36,262 nt of DNA, taken from IMG/VR virus record IMGVR_UViG_3300010430_000253, positions 1 through 36,262 of that record. One strand, given 5' to 3'. Shown here piece by piece: positions 30,316 through 36,262 of this stretch (the first letter of the stretch is position 1; each line of letters starts with the position of its first letter). The DNA is from a virus. The position numbers and the translations under genes were made by a program. The notes under the pieces are model-generated. The model was not told the DNA's origin. It saw only the letters and a list, made by a program, of their open reading frames with translations, and made no database searches.

Positions 30316-31016
30316 TCAAAACCATCTCCGCCTGGTCCATCTCACGACTGCTTGACTTCGAGCGATGCGCTCATCGTTCGTACTTGCAGCTGATCGTGCG
30401 CTCCCCTCAGCCTGAGCTTCCTGACAACCACCCGATGCTCAGAGGCAGTCGTATTCATAAAGAAACAGAGGAATATATCAATGCAAGTACAGAAACCTTC
30501 CCCAGCAGCGGGAAAAAATTACAAGAGACAATCGACTACTGTAAAGACCAGTACGCAGACGGAAATGCTACGGTTGAGGATCAGTGGGCTTTTGATGAAA
30601 ATTGGGGGCCTACTGATTGGTTTGGCGACACTACTTGGCTACGCATGGCCACTGATTGCACAATTTTTACTCTCGACACTGCAGAAGTTTATGACTGGAA
30701 GACAGGAAAGAGTTTTGGCAACGAAGTAAAATACATGCAGCAGATGCAGCTGTACGCTTGCGGCGTATTTATGCGTTTCCCCGAAGTAAATTTTACCGAC
30801 GTAACACTAGGTTTCCTGGACGACGGCAAGACCCGTGTAAAGCACTTCGAACGTGGTGCCAAGATCAATGCACTTATCGCCAAGTTCACAGAGCGCGGTA
30901 ATCGCATGACCAACTGCGTGGATTTTCGCCCCAAGCCGAACCCCATGAATTGTAAGTACTGTCCCTTTGGGCCAGGAGGAACTGACGCATGTCTGTACGG
31001 AGTAGAACCGCTGTAG
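30312..31016 (+). CDS. PD-(D/E)XK nuclease, Cas4/RecB-like with Fe-S site
   Basis: Start at TTG 30312 (GAAGAGGAAA upstream, overlapping the previous TGA). The 234-residue protein begins with the RecB-type 'SRLLDFERCAHRSYLQ' (Cys 19), followed by 'HPMLRGSRIHKETEEYI' (motif with the family His), 'MATDCTIF' and 'VYDWKTGK' (catalytic D and D-x-K), 'QMQLYACG' (motif III Q-x-x-x-Y) and the C-terminal 'CKYCPFGPGGTDAC'. One N-terminal plus three C-terminal cysteines is the iron-sulfur staple of AddB/Cas4. It probably acts as an exonuclease in phage recombination or replication. Its end overlaps the membrane-protein start. Confidence 0.83.
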   Translation: MIKTISAWSISRLLDFERCAHRSYLQLIVRSPQPELPDNHPMLRGSRIHKETEEYINASTETFPSSGKKLQETIDYCKDQYADGNATVEDQWAFDENWGPTDWFGDTTWLRMATDCTIFTLDTAEVYDWKTGKSFGNEVKYMQQMQLYACGVFMRFPEVNFTDVTLGFLDDGKTRVKHFERGAKINALIAKFTERGNRMTNCVDFRPKPNPMNCKYCPFGPGGTDACLYGVEPL

Positions 31017-31240
31017 TTGTAGTAATTGCATTCTTACTAGTAGGGCTTGGCATGTATGTCATGCAAGACTTTAGCACTCCGCATGAACGTTGCTTAGTAG
31101 CAAGAGCTAAGATCGAAGCGTACGAAAGCTTTCAACGCGACTCTAAAATCTACATGACTTGGGGCGAGCGACACAATTTAATTGTAGCCCGAGTTCAGGA
31201 AGCAAAATGGTGCGATCACCCTCTCTCAAGAGAAAATTAA
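30989..31240 (+). CDS. Single-pass membrane protein, 83 residues
   Basis: ATG 30989 lies inside the nuclease end, with GGAGGA upstream. A basic start (SVRSR) precedes one strong membrane span (TAVVVVIAFLLVGLGMYVM), then a polar periplasmic-type domain with two Cys ('HERCLVARAKIEAYES' and 'AKWCDHP'), which could form a disulfide. The topology (N-in, short periplasmic helix) resembles small phage inner-membrane proteins; a spanin or exclusion role is possible but not shown. Confidence 0.6.
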   Translation: MSVRSRTAVVVVIAFLLVGLGMYVMQDFSTPHERCLVARAKIEAYESFQRDSKIYMTWGERHNLIVARVQEAKWCDHPLSREN

Positions 31241-31347
31241 CCAAGTACAAGAAGGAAGGCAAAGATGCGCGATGGCTTGCTGGATACGCAAAAAAATGGC
31301 GAGAAGTTGAGCGTCGTTTCAATAAAAAGCGGACCAATGATGGCTAG
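31207..31347 (+). CDS. 46-residue basic peptide
   Basis: ATG 31207 has CAGGAAG upstream and lies within the end of the membrane-protein gene. The peptide is very basic ('SLKRKLTKYKKEGKDARWL', 'KKWREVERRFNKKR'). It overlaps the next gene by 11 bases. No known family. Confidence 0.45.
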   Translation: MVRSPSLKRKLTKYKKEGKDARWLAGYAKKWREVERRFNKKRTNDG

Positions 31348-31501
31348 TATGGAATTTGATCGTGTTAAAGCTAAACAGCTACGTAAAAAGTACGAAGAAG
31401 CACTTCGTAACGACGACACTTCGTTCTGGTTTGAAGACCAGGAATTATTAACGGCGTACGCAGCCTATTTACTGGAGTACCTGGACACAAGATTAATTTA
31501 G
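31337..31501 (+). CDS. Short helical protein, 54 residues
   Basis: ATG 31337 overlaps the end of the previous gene; the ribosome site (AGCGGA) is weak, and ATG 31340 or 31349 could be used. The product is one charged helix followed by 'DDTSFWFEDQELLTAYAAYLLEYL'. The frame ends nine bases before the next gene. Function unknown. Confidence 0.5.
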   Translation: MMASMEFDRVKAKQLRKKYEEALRNDDTSFWFEDQELLTAYAAYLLEYLDTRLI

Positions 31502-31510
31502 GAGAAAATC

Positions 31511-32035
31511 ATGGCAGACAGAAAAATTGTTAGCGGGATGTTGGATAAGCTCATCGAGCTTGACGCAACATCGAACAAAGCCTACTACGAAATGGGGCAG
31601 ATACTGTATGCGTTCTCAACCCAGAAACTCTATGAAATAGCTGGGTACGATACGCTCTCGGAAATGATCGAAGAAGAGCTTTCATTTACGGTCAGTACCG
31701 CACATCACTACAGCAGATTCTATGGTGAGACAAAACGCTTGCATTACACCAAGAAAGAATCTCTGAAGTTACTTAAAGAGCATGGTCTTACCAAGCTCAG
31801 CAAAGTATTAATTAAATCGAAAGATAAGATTGGTACCATCGCCATTAAAAAACGTATCAACAAATTTGACGAGTTCCAGATCAGCTTTACGCTGACAGAA
31901 GATGAACTCAAGGATGCGCACAGAGCATTACTCGTGATGGGTGCTACGCAAACAGGCGCAGGTCGTTACCAGCATTCGTCCGAAGCATTTATGTCAATGG
32001 TCCATCAAATCGTTAAGGTGAAGAAGGCAGCGTAA
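31511..32035 (+). CDS. Helical protein, ParB/DUF3102-like, 174 residues
   Basis: ATG 31511 follows GGAGAAAATC. The N-terminal 100 residues are helices with 'LDATSNKAYYEMGQILYAF', 'LSFTVSTAHHYSRFYGE' (possible HTH) and 'SLKLLKEHGLTKLSKVL'. This resembles DUF3102/ParB-related phage proteins that bind DNA, but the match is loose. The C-terminal part, 'FQISFTLTEDELKDAHRALL', is typical of RHH- or dimerisation-type ends. Adjacent helicase and membrane mini-protein genes give no further clue. Confidence 0.55.
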   Translation: MADRKIVSGMLDKLIELDATSNKAYYEMGQILYAFSTQKLYEIAGYDTLSEMIEEELSFTVSTAHHYSRFYGETKRLHYTKKESLKLLKEHGLTKLSKVLIKSKDKIGTIAIKKRINKFDEFQISFTLTEDELKDAHRALLVMGATQTGAGRYQHSSEAFMSMVHQIVKVKKAA

Positions 32036-32181
32036 TGTCAGATCATTATCACACTATAGTAACGCTCTGGTGCATAGCAGCGATGGGTATAGCTGCATTC
32101 GATGGCGATTTAATTATAAGTGGCCTTTGCCTTCTTACTGGAGGCATAACACTGATAGCAGGTCTAATGGCAGCTAGATGA
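32035..32181 (+). CDS. 48-residue membrane mini-protein
   Basis: ATG 32035 overlaps the previous stop (TAATG), and its TGA overlaps the helicase ATG. Two hydrophobic segments ('TLWCIAAMGIAAF' and 'IISGLCLLTGGITLIAGLM') suggest a helical hairpin in the membrane. GGTGAAGAAGG lies upstream. Coupled on both sides, so likely real. Function unknown. Confidence 0.55.
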   Translation: MSDHYHTIVTLWCIAAMGIAAFDGDLIISGLCLLTGGITLIAGLMAAR

Positions 32182-33554
32182 CTCATAGCATGTTCCGCAG
32201 TGACTCCATACCGGAGTTGTTCGAGCACCAGGATGAAACACGCGAGTACGGCATCCTTACGCCGCGGGTGTTTGATATGTCCGACGCAGGTACGGGGAAG
32301 ACTCGTGCTTGGCTCGAAGTACTGGTACACCGTAAGAAGCTACTCGGTGGTAAGACCTTGGTACTTGCTCCCAAGACCATCATGCAGAATGCATGGGCCG
32401 ACGACATCAAGAAGTTCACCCCGGAGCTAACCTATGTAGTTGCATATTCTACTAACAGGGCTAAAGCATTCGAAGAAGACGTAGATGTCTACATCACAAA
32501 CCACGACGCGGTTAAGTGGCTCGTCAAAAACCCACAGTACATTAAAGATAGAGGTTTCGTGTCCATCCTCATCGACGAGTCCACTGCTTTCAAACACCGC
32601 ACTTCACAACGATCAAAAGCTTTGGCCAAACTGGTTAAGTTTTTTGATTACCGAACTAACCTATCTGGCACTCCTAACCCCAATGGTCTACTTGATTTAT
32701 GGCACCAGGTTTTTCTTCTGGATGACGGCGAACATCTTGGTGATAGTTATTGGCGTTTCCGTAATTCTGTATGCGAACCGAAACAAGTAGGCCCCAGTCC
32801 TCAACACGTCCGTTGGGACGACAAGGACGGCATGGTCGAAGCAGTCGGTGGATTGCTCGAAGATATGACTATCAGACATGTCTTTGAAGATTGCACTGAC
32901 ATCCCGGCAAATCATGTATACACCGTACCATTCACTCTTACCCCCAAACATAGAAGAGCTTATGAAATCCTCAAAGAACACGCGCTCCTCGAACTTGAAG
33001 AAGGCGGCATATCTCCGTTCAACACTGGTGTCCTGGCTAACAAACTTCTGCAGATGGCCTCAGGGGCTGTCTACGATGCGGATAGCGTTGTGCAGCTTTA
33101 CGATACTGGTCGGTATGAGCTTGTCCTTGATCTTGCGCAGCAACGCGATCAGTGTGTGGTTGCCTTTAATTGGACTCATCAGCGTGATCATCTTATTGAC
33201 CTGGCGCGGAAACGAGGAATAGAGTTCGCCGTTATTGATGGCAAAGTAAACATCAAAGACCGCGAGAAGGCGGTACGCATGTTCCAGGCCGGGATGATAA
33301 AAATCATCTTTGCCCATCCAGCGTCTGCTGCACACGGTTTAACGCTTACCCGGGGAACGACGACAATTTGGGCTTCTCCTGTATACAACGCTGAGCACTA
33401 CATACAGTTCAACAAGCGTATCTACAGGATTGGCCAGAAGAAGAAATCCGAGACCTTACTGGTCATTGCAGAGAACACGATCGACGCAGAGGTAGCCGCG
33501 AAACTAATGGGCAAGGTAGAGCGAATGACAACTTTGTTGGAGATGTTGTCATGA
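32178..33554 (+). CDS. SNF2-like superfamily-2 helicase
   Basis: A 458-residue helicase with a full motif set: Q-like 'LFEHQ' (14-18), motif I 'DAGTGKT' (36-42), Ia 'VLAPKTIMQNAW', II 'LIDEST' (132-137), III 'NLSGTPNPN' (162-170), a lobe-2 strand 'CVVAFNWTHQ', IV-V 'HPASAAHGLTL' and VI 'FNKRIYRIGQ'. 'RIYRIGQ' is the SNF2/DEAD hallmark. Family members in phages act as DNA translocases or in recombination and replication restart. It is flanked by replication genes and overlaps the mini-protein before it and the 36-residue gene after it. Confidence 0.88.
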   Translation: MTHSMFRSDSIPELFEHQDETREYGILTPRVFDMSDAGTGKTRAWLEVLVHRKKLLGGKTLVLAPKTIMQNAWADDIKKFTPELTYVVAYSTNRAKAFEEDVDVYITNHDAVKWLVKNPQYIKDRGFVSILIDESTAFKHRTSQRSKALAKLVKFFDYRTNLSGTPNPNGLLDLWHQVFLLDDGEHLGDSYWRFRNSVCEPKQVGPSPQHVRWDDKDGMVEAVGGLLEDMTIRHVFEDCTDIPANHVYTVPFTLTPKHRRAYEILKEHALLELEEGGISPFNTGVLANKLLQMASGAVYDADSVVQLYDTGRYELVLDLAQQRDQCVVAFNWTHQRDHLIDLARKRGIEFAVIDGKVNIKDREKAVRMFQAGMIKIIFAHPASAAHGLTLTRGTTTIWASPVYNAEHYIQFNKRIYRIGQKKKSETLLVIAENTIDAEVAAKLMGKVERMTTLLEMLS

Positions 33555-33661
33555 ATACACCACGAACAAAGGAATTGACTAAAAAGTATCGAGAACCTGG
33601 GCAGTTAGCTGCTGCGAAAGCTCCAGGTAAACGGCCAAGCAGGGAGGCCGTCACTAGATAA
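33551..33661 (+). CDS. 36-residue basic peptide, possibly truncated
   Basis: ATG 33551 overlaps the helicase stop (ATGA). The product is Lys/Pro/Arg-rich ('KELTKKYREPGQLAAAKAPGK') and ends 'REAVTR' at TAA 33659. After that stop the same frame stays open to 33741 with similar composition (GRLAPGAGKPAGLAFMPF), so the gene may have been longer. DNA hairpins overlap this junction. Function unknown. Confidence 0.4.
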   Translation: MNTPRTKELTKKYREPGQLAAAKAPGKRPSREAVTR

Positions 33662-33693
33662 GGGCGCCTGGCTCCGGGCGCAGGTAAACCTGC
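33631..33693 (+). other. Three consecutive GC-rich hairpins
   Basis: Stems are ACGGCC/GGCCGT (33631-33636, 33646-33651), GCGCC/GGCGC (33664-33668, 33677-33681) and GCAGG/CCTGC with a TAAA loop (33680-33684, 33689-33693); the last two share bases, so they are alternatives. This resembles an attenuator or recoding structure and lies over the possible in-frame stop at 33659. No clear T-run terminator follows (GCTTTTATG only). Confidence 0.45.
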
Positions 33694-33757
33694 AGGGCTT
33701 GCTTTTATGCCGTTCTTGTGGAACAATGACAGGTCAAGCTAAATTACTGAGACGACA
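33662..33757 (+). other. Short gap before the 123-residue gene
   Basis: Except for the hairpins and the continued frame described above, nothing else is visible. The last 15 bases carry a weak ribosome site (GAGACGACA) for ATG 33758. Confidence 0.4.
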
Positions 33758-34129
33758 ATGAAAATAGACGACAAAATCGACGAAATGTACATGTTACGAG
33801 AGCGCAAGAAAGGCCTGGAAGCTCAGATCAAAGAAGTAGCTGACGATATACTGAAATGCCAGGAATGGCTGCTCACCAGGTACAAAGAGGTGGGTACTAC
33901 GACCTCACGAGGCAAACTAGCCTCAGCCACAGTCTCTGAATCTATTGTCCCTAACATCACAGACTGGGGCGCTATCTCTGACTGGATTATAGAGAACGAC
34001 GGCGTATACTTGGTCCACCGACGGATCAGTGCAGGTCCATGGAAAGAACTCTTGGACGCAGGGACAGAAGTCCCTGGCATTGAGCCGTACACAAAGACCA
34101 CGATATCACTAAGAAAGCTAAAGGATTAA
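33758..34129 (+). CDS. Small coiled-coil phage replication-region protein, 123 residues
   Basis: Residues 5-45 form a coiled coil ('IDEMYMLRERKKGLEAQIKEV'), followed by 'GKLASATVSESIVPNITDWGAI', an aromatic strand 'GVYLVHRRISAGPWKELLDAG' and 'VPGIEPYTKTTISLRKLKD'. The same layout is found in a phage family that commonly precedes the Cys-rich ssDNA-binding-like gene, as here. Gam-like or single-strand annealing accessory functions have been suggested for neighbours, not shown for it. Confidence 0.6.
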   Translation: MKIDDKIDEMYMLRERKKGLEAQIKEVADDILKCQEWLLTRYKEVGTTTSRGKLASATVSESIVPNITDWGAISDWIIENDGVYLVHRRISAGPWKELLDAGTEVPGIEPYTKTTISLRKLKD

Positions 34130-34132
34130 ATC

Positions 34133-34798
34133 ATGCCATCAACAAAGAAATCTGTAGTAAACATTCAAGACGAGCTTAAGAAAGAACTTACCGGGCTCAA
34201 GGATCGAGTAGAGCCACCCAGTGGCTACATGATCAGCACTAAAGGTAAAGTATTCAACCTGCCAAACGGTTCATCGAGCGATGGCCCTTTGACTTGCGTA
34301 GTCCTCGACTGGGCAACTGCAAATACTTACTTCGAAGGCATCTATAACCCCAAGGACATCAAGCCACCTGTGTGCTTCGCTATCGCAGATGAACCAGCCA
34401 AGGCTGCGCCGTCTGACAAGGCACCGAAGAAACAGGCTGAACTGTGTGCTGACTGTCCGAAGAACGAGTGGGGCTCTGACCCACAAGGCGGCAAAGGCAA
34501 GGCGTGCAAGAACACGCGGCGCTTGCTGATCGTGCCGATAGATGCCACCGAGAAGACACCACCCTGGATCATCAGCGTTTCGCCAACAGGCTTGAAGTAC
34601 TTTGACAAGTACGTCAATACGCTGGCTGACATGGGTACGCACCCGATCGAAGTGACTACGGACATTTCGTTCGAAGCTTCTGACGCCTTCCCGAGCCTAC
34701 GCTTCGAGGTTGTTGACAAGCACGATAACCTTAATATCATGTGGGCACTTAAAGGCCAGGGCCAGGAGATTCTGCACCAAGAACCGAAGCTGGACTGA
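34133..34798 (+). CDS. Putative ssDNA-binding protein, Cys-rich phage family
   Basis: A 221-residue protein of a widespread phage family. The N-terminal half has beta strands with 'VFNLPNGSSSDGPLTCVVLDWATANTYFEG' and 'DIKPPVCFAIADEP'; the middle carries the family signature 'LCADCPKNEWGS' with 'GKGKACKN', a four-Cys zinc or Fe-S site; the end has 'ISVSPTGLKYFDKYVNTL' and 'SLRFEVVD'. Members are usually next to the replication nuclease and DNA polymerase and are thought to bind ssDNA; this is inference from context and composition. AAAGGA precedes ATG 34133. It overlaps the sulfotransferase start. Confidence 0.65.
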   Translation: MPSTKKSVVNIQDELKKELTGLKDRVEPPSGYMISTKGKVFNLPNGSSSDGPLTCVVLDWATANTYFEGIYNPKDIKPPVCFAIADEPAKAAPSDKAPKKQAELCADCPKNEWGSDPQGGKGKACKNTRRLLIVPIDATEKTPPWIISVSPTGLKYFDKYVNTLADMGTHPIEVTTDISFEASDAFPSLRFEVVDKHDNLNIMWALKGQGQEILHQEPKLD

Positions 34799-35442
34799 TG
34801 GCTGTCATCGCACAACGTGACGGAGTACGTGTGGTCGCATTTCAAAAGTGCGGCCACACTTCCATCATCAACATGTTCCTGACACCTGCTGATGTGCCAC
34901 TGGTTCGTGGCGGAGCTATCCCAGACGACGCGTACCGCGGCACCGTCGAGAAAGCACGCAGCTGGCCAGAGCCAAGGTTGACTATTGCCTTCATGCGTAA
35001 CCCGCTGATGCGCGCTTTCTCCGCTTACGATCACTTCATCATACGTACTCAGCGAGCTTCGATCATGGCGCTGGGGTTTACCCCCGACATGAGCTTTACC
35101 CAGTTCATTACTCACCTCGGGGAGATTGACCTGACTGCAGACGAACACCTCAAGCCGCAGTGGCTGTCTTTTATAGAAGCTTGCGCCAGCCTGGATGTTT
35201 ATGGCGGGCAACTGGAGCAGCTGGACACAACCTGGCCACTGATCGTTGATCAATACGGCCTGGATTGCACCAAGGAAATACCGCACTACAATCGAGCTGA
35301 ACGCGACTATATGTGGGACACAGAAGATCGTTTGCCCAGGTCTGTCCTGGCTGCGTTCAAAGTACTGTACGCTACTGATTACGCTTGTTGGAACGCCGCA
35401 CACTTTGAAGCCGGAACGTCGTTTTCGTCAGTCTATCACTAA
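34798..35442 (+). CDS. Sulfotransferase (PAPS-dependent type)
   Basis: A 214-residue enzyme with both PAPS-binding boxes. The 5'-phosphosulfate loop is 'FQKCGHTSIINMF' (Lys 17, Gly 19, Thr 21, Ser 22). The 3'-phosphate motif is 'FMRNPLMRAFSAYDHF' (Arg 67, Ser 75), the classic R-N-P-x-x-R-x-x-S-x-Y. Such enzymes move a sulfate from PAPS to hydroxyls of carbohydrates, lipids or small molecules. The length is at the lower end for bacterial sulfotransferases. Its ATG overlaps the TGA of the ssDNA-binding-like gene, so it is made with the replication proteins. No secretion signal. The acceptor is unknown; a host surface glycan is possible. Confidence 0.82.
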   Translation: MAVIAQRDGVRVVAFQKCGHTSIINMFLTPADVPLVRGGAIPDDAYRGTVEKARSWPEPRLTIAFMRNPLMRAFSAYDHFIIRTQRASIMALGFTPDMSFTQFITHLGEIDLTADEHLKPQWLSFIEACASLDVYGGQLEQLDTTWPLIVDQYGLDCTKEIPHYNRAERDYMWDTEDRLPRSVLAAFKVLYATDYACWNAAHFEAGTSFSSVYH

Positions 35443-35443
35443 G

Positions 35444-35536
35444 CACTTAAGGACCATTTACTGCTGGTCAATCAATGATAGCTGGCATGCTGGAGTCCCT
35501 GATCATTAATACTCAGGGAATGGCGGTGACCTGTGG
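35444..35536 (+). pseudogene. 5' remnant of a PD-(D/E)XK nuclease
   Basis: In the frame of the next CDS, residues before its GTG read 'TIYCWSINDSWHAGVPDH', then TAA (35507-35509), then 'YSGNGGDLW'. In intact phage VRR-NUC/PD-(D/E)XK proteins this is one continuous segment ('...GxPDxxYSGxxGDLWVEYK'), with the Pro-Asp of the active site just before the point where the stop lies. No start codon precedes it; upstream is the sulfotransferase end. The gene is therefore broken twice: missing start and premature stop. Confidence 0.6.
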
Positions 35537-35797
35537 GTGGAGTACAAGTATTTCCCTACAGATCGCGCCAAGTTCGACCTCACCAGGCCACCCAAGCACC
35601 CTAAGCTGAGTCGTATCCAGCAGTCTTGGCTCAACGCACGACGTACTGAGGGCAGAGTTGTCCGAGTCATTGTTGGCATGCCGAGCGGCGGCGTGATACT
35701 GCAAGACGAAGAGTGGATGGAGCCCGTAGTCGTCGAAGGCATAATGACCCGCGAGGAAATCGCGGCTGAGATACTAAGGATTTGTGATGTACCCTGA
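35537..35797 (+). CDS. C-terminal part of the PD-(D/E)XK (VRR-NUC-like) nuclease
   Basis: From GTG 35537 an 86-residue frame remains open: 'VEYKYFPTDRAKFD' (the E-x-K motif), 'PKLSRIQQSWLNARRTEGRVVRVIVG' (the VRR-NUC C-terminal helix and strand), then 'MPSGGVILQ'. It lacks the catalytic Asp, which lies upstream of the stop at 35507-35509, so as a separate protein it should be inactive. No good ribosome site precedes GTG 35537. Homologous nucleases act beside phage DNA polymerase. Alternatives are translational readthrough or an assembly error at one base. Confidence 0.6.
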   Translation: MEYKYFPTDRAKFDLTRPPKHPKLSRIQQSWLNARRTEGRVVRVIVGMPSGGVILQDEEWMEPVVVEGIMTREEIAAEILRICDVP

Positions 35798-36221
35798 CGT
35801 TTATACTGAGGATGGAGTACGAAAAACCTCTCCAGAATATAGAAGCTGGCAAATGATGAAAAATCGTTGTCTTAATCCTAATGCAGAGGACTACCATCAC
35901 TACGGCGGGCGAGGGATTAACATCTGCGATACTTGGTTGCTATTTGAAGGGTTCTTAGCTGACATGGGGCGACGTCCCGCTGAAAGTCTTACTCTCGACA
36001 GAATAAATAATAATCTTGGGTACAACAAAGCGAATTGTCGTTGGGCCAGTAGAAAAACTCAGGCCCAAAACAGAGATTACTGTGAGCTGGATCAAACCAA
36101 GGCTAATAAAATACGAAGACTATATGCTGATGGTGCTCTTCAACGTGAACTAGCAGAGATATTTGGTGTATGCCAAAGAACTATCTCGTTAGTTGTGCGG
36201 GGAGAGGCTTGGTGCGAGTAG
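35787..36221 (+). CDS. HNH-type homing endonuclease-like protein with HTH
   Basis: ATG 35787 has AGGA six bases upstream (GTG 35784 is also in frame). The first 90 residues show the pattern of phage-borne 'YGGRGI' endonuclease-like proteins: 'SPEYRSWQMMKNRCLNP', 'YHHYGGRGINICDTW', 'FLADMGRRP', 'LDRINNNLGYNKANCRWAS' and 'Q.QN'. The last 45 residues form a helix-turn-helix ('RELAEIFGVCQRTISLVVRG'). These proteins are free-standing mobile endonucleases or DNA-binding relatives. Its place against the polymerase start is a usual insertion site for homing endonucleases. Confidence 0.78.
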   Translation: MYPDVYTEDGVRKTSPEYRSWQMMKNRCLNPNAEDYHHYGGRGINICDTWLLFEGFLADMGRRPAESLTLDRINNNLGYNKANCRWASRKTQAQNRDYCELDQTKANKIRRLYADGALQRELAEIFGVCQRTISLVVRGEAWCE

Positions 36222-36262
36222 TTTTAGATATGGAAACGTATTATGACGACGAATACTCACTC
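36212..36262 (+). CDS. DNA polymerase I-type (family A), partial start
   Basis: GTG 36212, with GGGGAGAGG just upstream, opens a frame 'VRVVLDMETYYDDEYSL' that runs off the end. 'LDMETYYD..YSL' is the first exonuclease motif (D-x-E) of phage family-A polymerases with 3'-5' proofreading. The start overlaps the preceding stop. Primase-helicase, nucleases and an ssDNA-binding-like protein upstream fit. Only 17 codons are visible. Confidence 0.75.
   Translation, partial: MRVVLDMETYYDDEYSL

Noticed and set aside
34342-35403. A 353-codon open frame on the minus strand
   Set aside because: It is antisense to the ssDNA-binding-like and sulfotransferase genes, which have clear motifs and coupled starts; it has no ribosome site or domain.
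33659-35509. Reassignment of TAA to an amino acid
   Set aside because: Many genes here end in TAA at positions fitting overlaps with the next start, so TAA works as a stop; two local disruptions are better explained by mutation.
1-36262. tRNA genes, integrase, attachment site or lysogeny repressor
   Set aside because: I looked for tRNA cloverleaves, tyrosine or serine recombinase motifs and repressor/Cro-type genes and saw none that could be supported.

Overview
The window is a 36.3 kb internal piece of a tailed double-stranded DNA bacteriophage genome, most likely a podovirus-type phage of a Gram-negative bacterium. The evidence is a P22-like portal, an N4-gp56/DUF4043-like major capsid protein, SU10-type adaptor proteins and a large terminase, with a phage replication module on the other strand. 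Coding is dense, with many ATGA or TGATG stop/start overlaps. No integrase, CI-like repressor, tRNA gene or CRISPR array was seen, so a lytic lifestyle is likely but not proven. The host cannot be named from the sequence. Both ends cut genes: a tail-side gene at base 1 and a family-A DNA polymerase at base 36262.

Left arm, minus strand, 1-13632. Transcription runs from the centre towards base 1 through small leader genes, terS, terL, two beta-rich virion-type proteins, a 54-residue protein, portal, acidic scaffold-like protein, major capsid protein, head-completion proteins and a large tail nozzle-like protein. Rho-independent terminators lie on both sides of the capsid gene, so it probably has its own transcript.

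Centre, 13633-15441. A divergent control region, then small early genes on the plus strand, a terminator, and a second control region with a long interrupted stem-loop. The two control regions share a promoter-like motif.

Accessory region, plus strand, 15442-22226. This holds many small zinc-ribbon, membrane and coiled-coil proteins, a free-standing HNH nuclease, a macro-domain protein, a DEDD exonuclease and a DUF2829 (Tad2-like) protein. Directly before the macro gene is a 17-codon remnant that looks like the start of a SLOG/DprA-like gene. Macro, SLOG and Tad2 families all act on, or are linked to, NAD/ADP-ribose metabolites, so this stretch is a candidate counter-defence island.

Replication region, plus strand, 22246-36262. 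It starts with an AT-rich intergenic stretch carrying ten GTTAC/GTAAC iterons, a candidate origin, flanked by a ribbon-helix-helix protein gene and a coiled-coil/HTH protein gene. Then come an AAA+ ATPase, three coiled-coil genes sharing DNA repeats, a primase-helicase, a Cas4/RecB-like nuclease, a SNF2-like helicase, a putative ssDNA-binding protein, a sulfotransferase, a PD-(D/E)XK nuclease broken by an in-frame stop, a second HNH-type endonuclease and the first codons of DNA polymerase. The sulfotransferase sits where the missing start of the nuclease would be, suggesting that it is a recent insertion.
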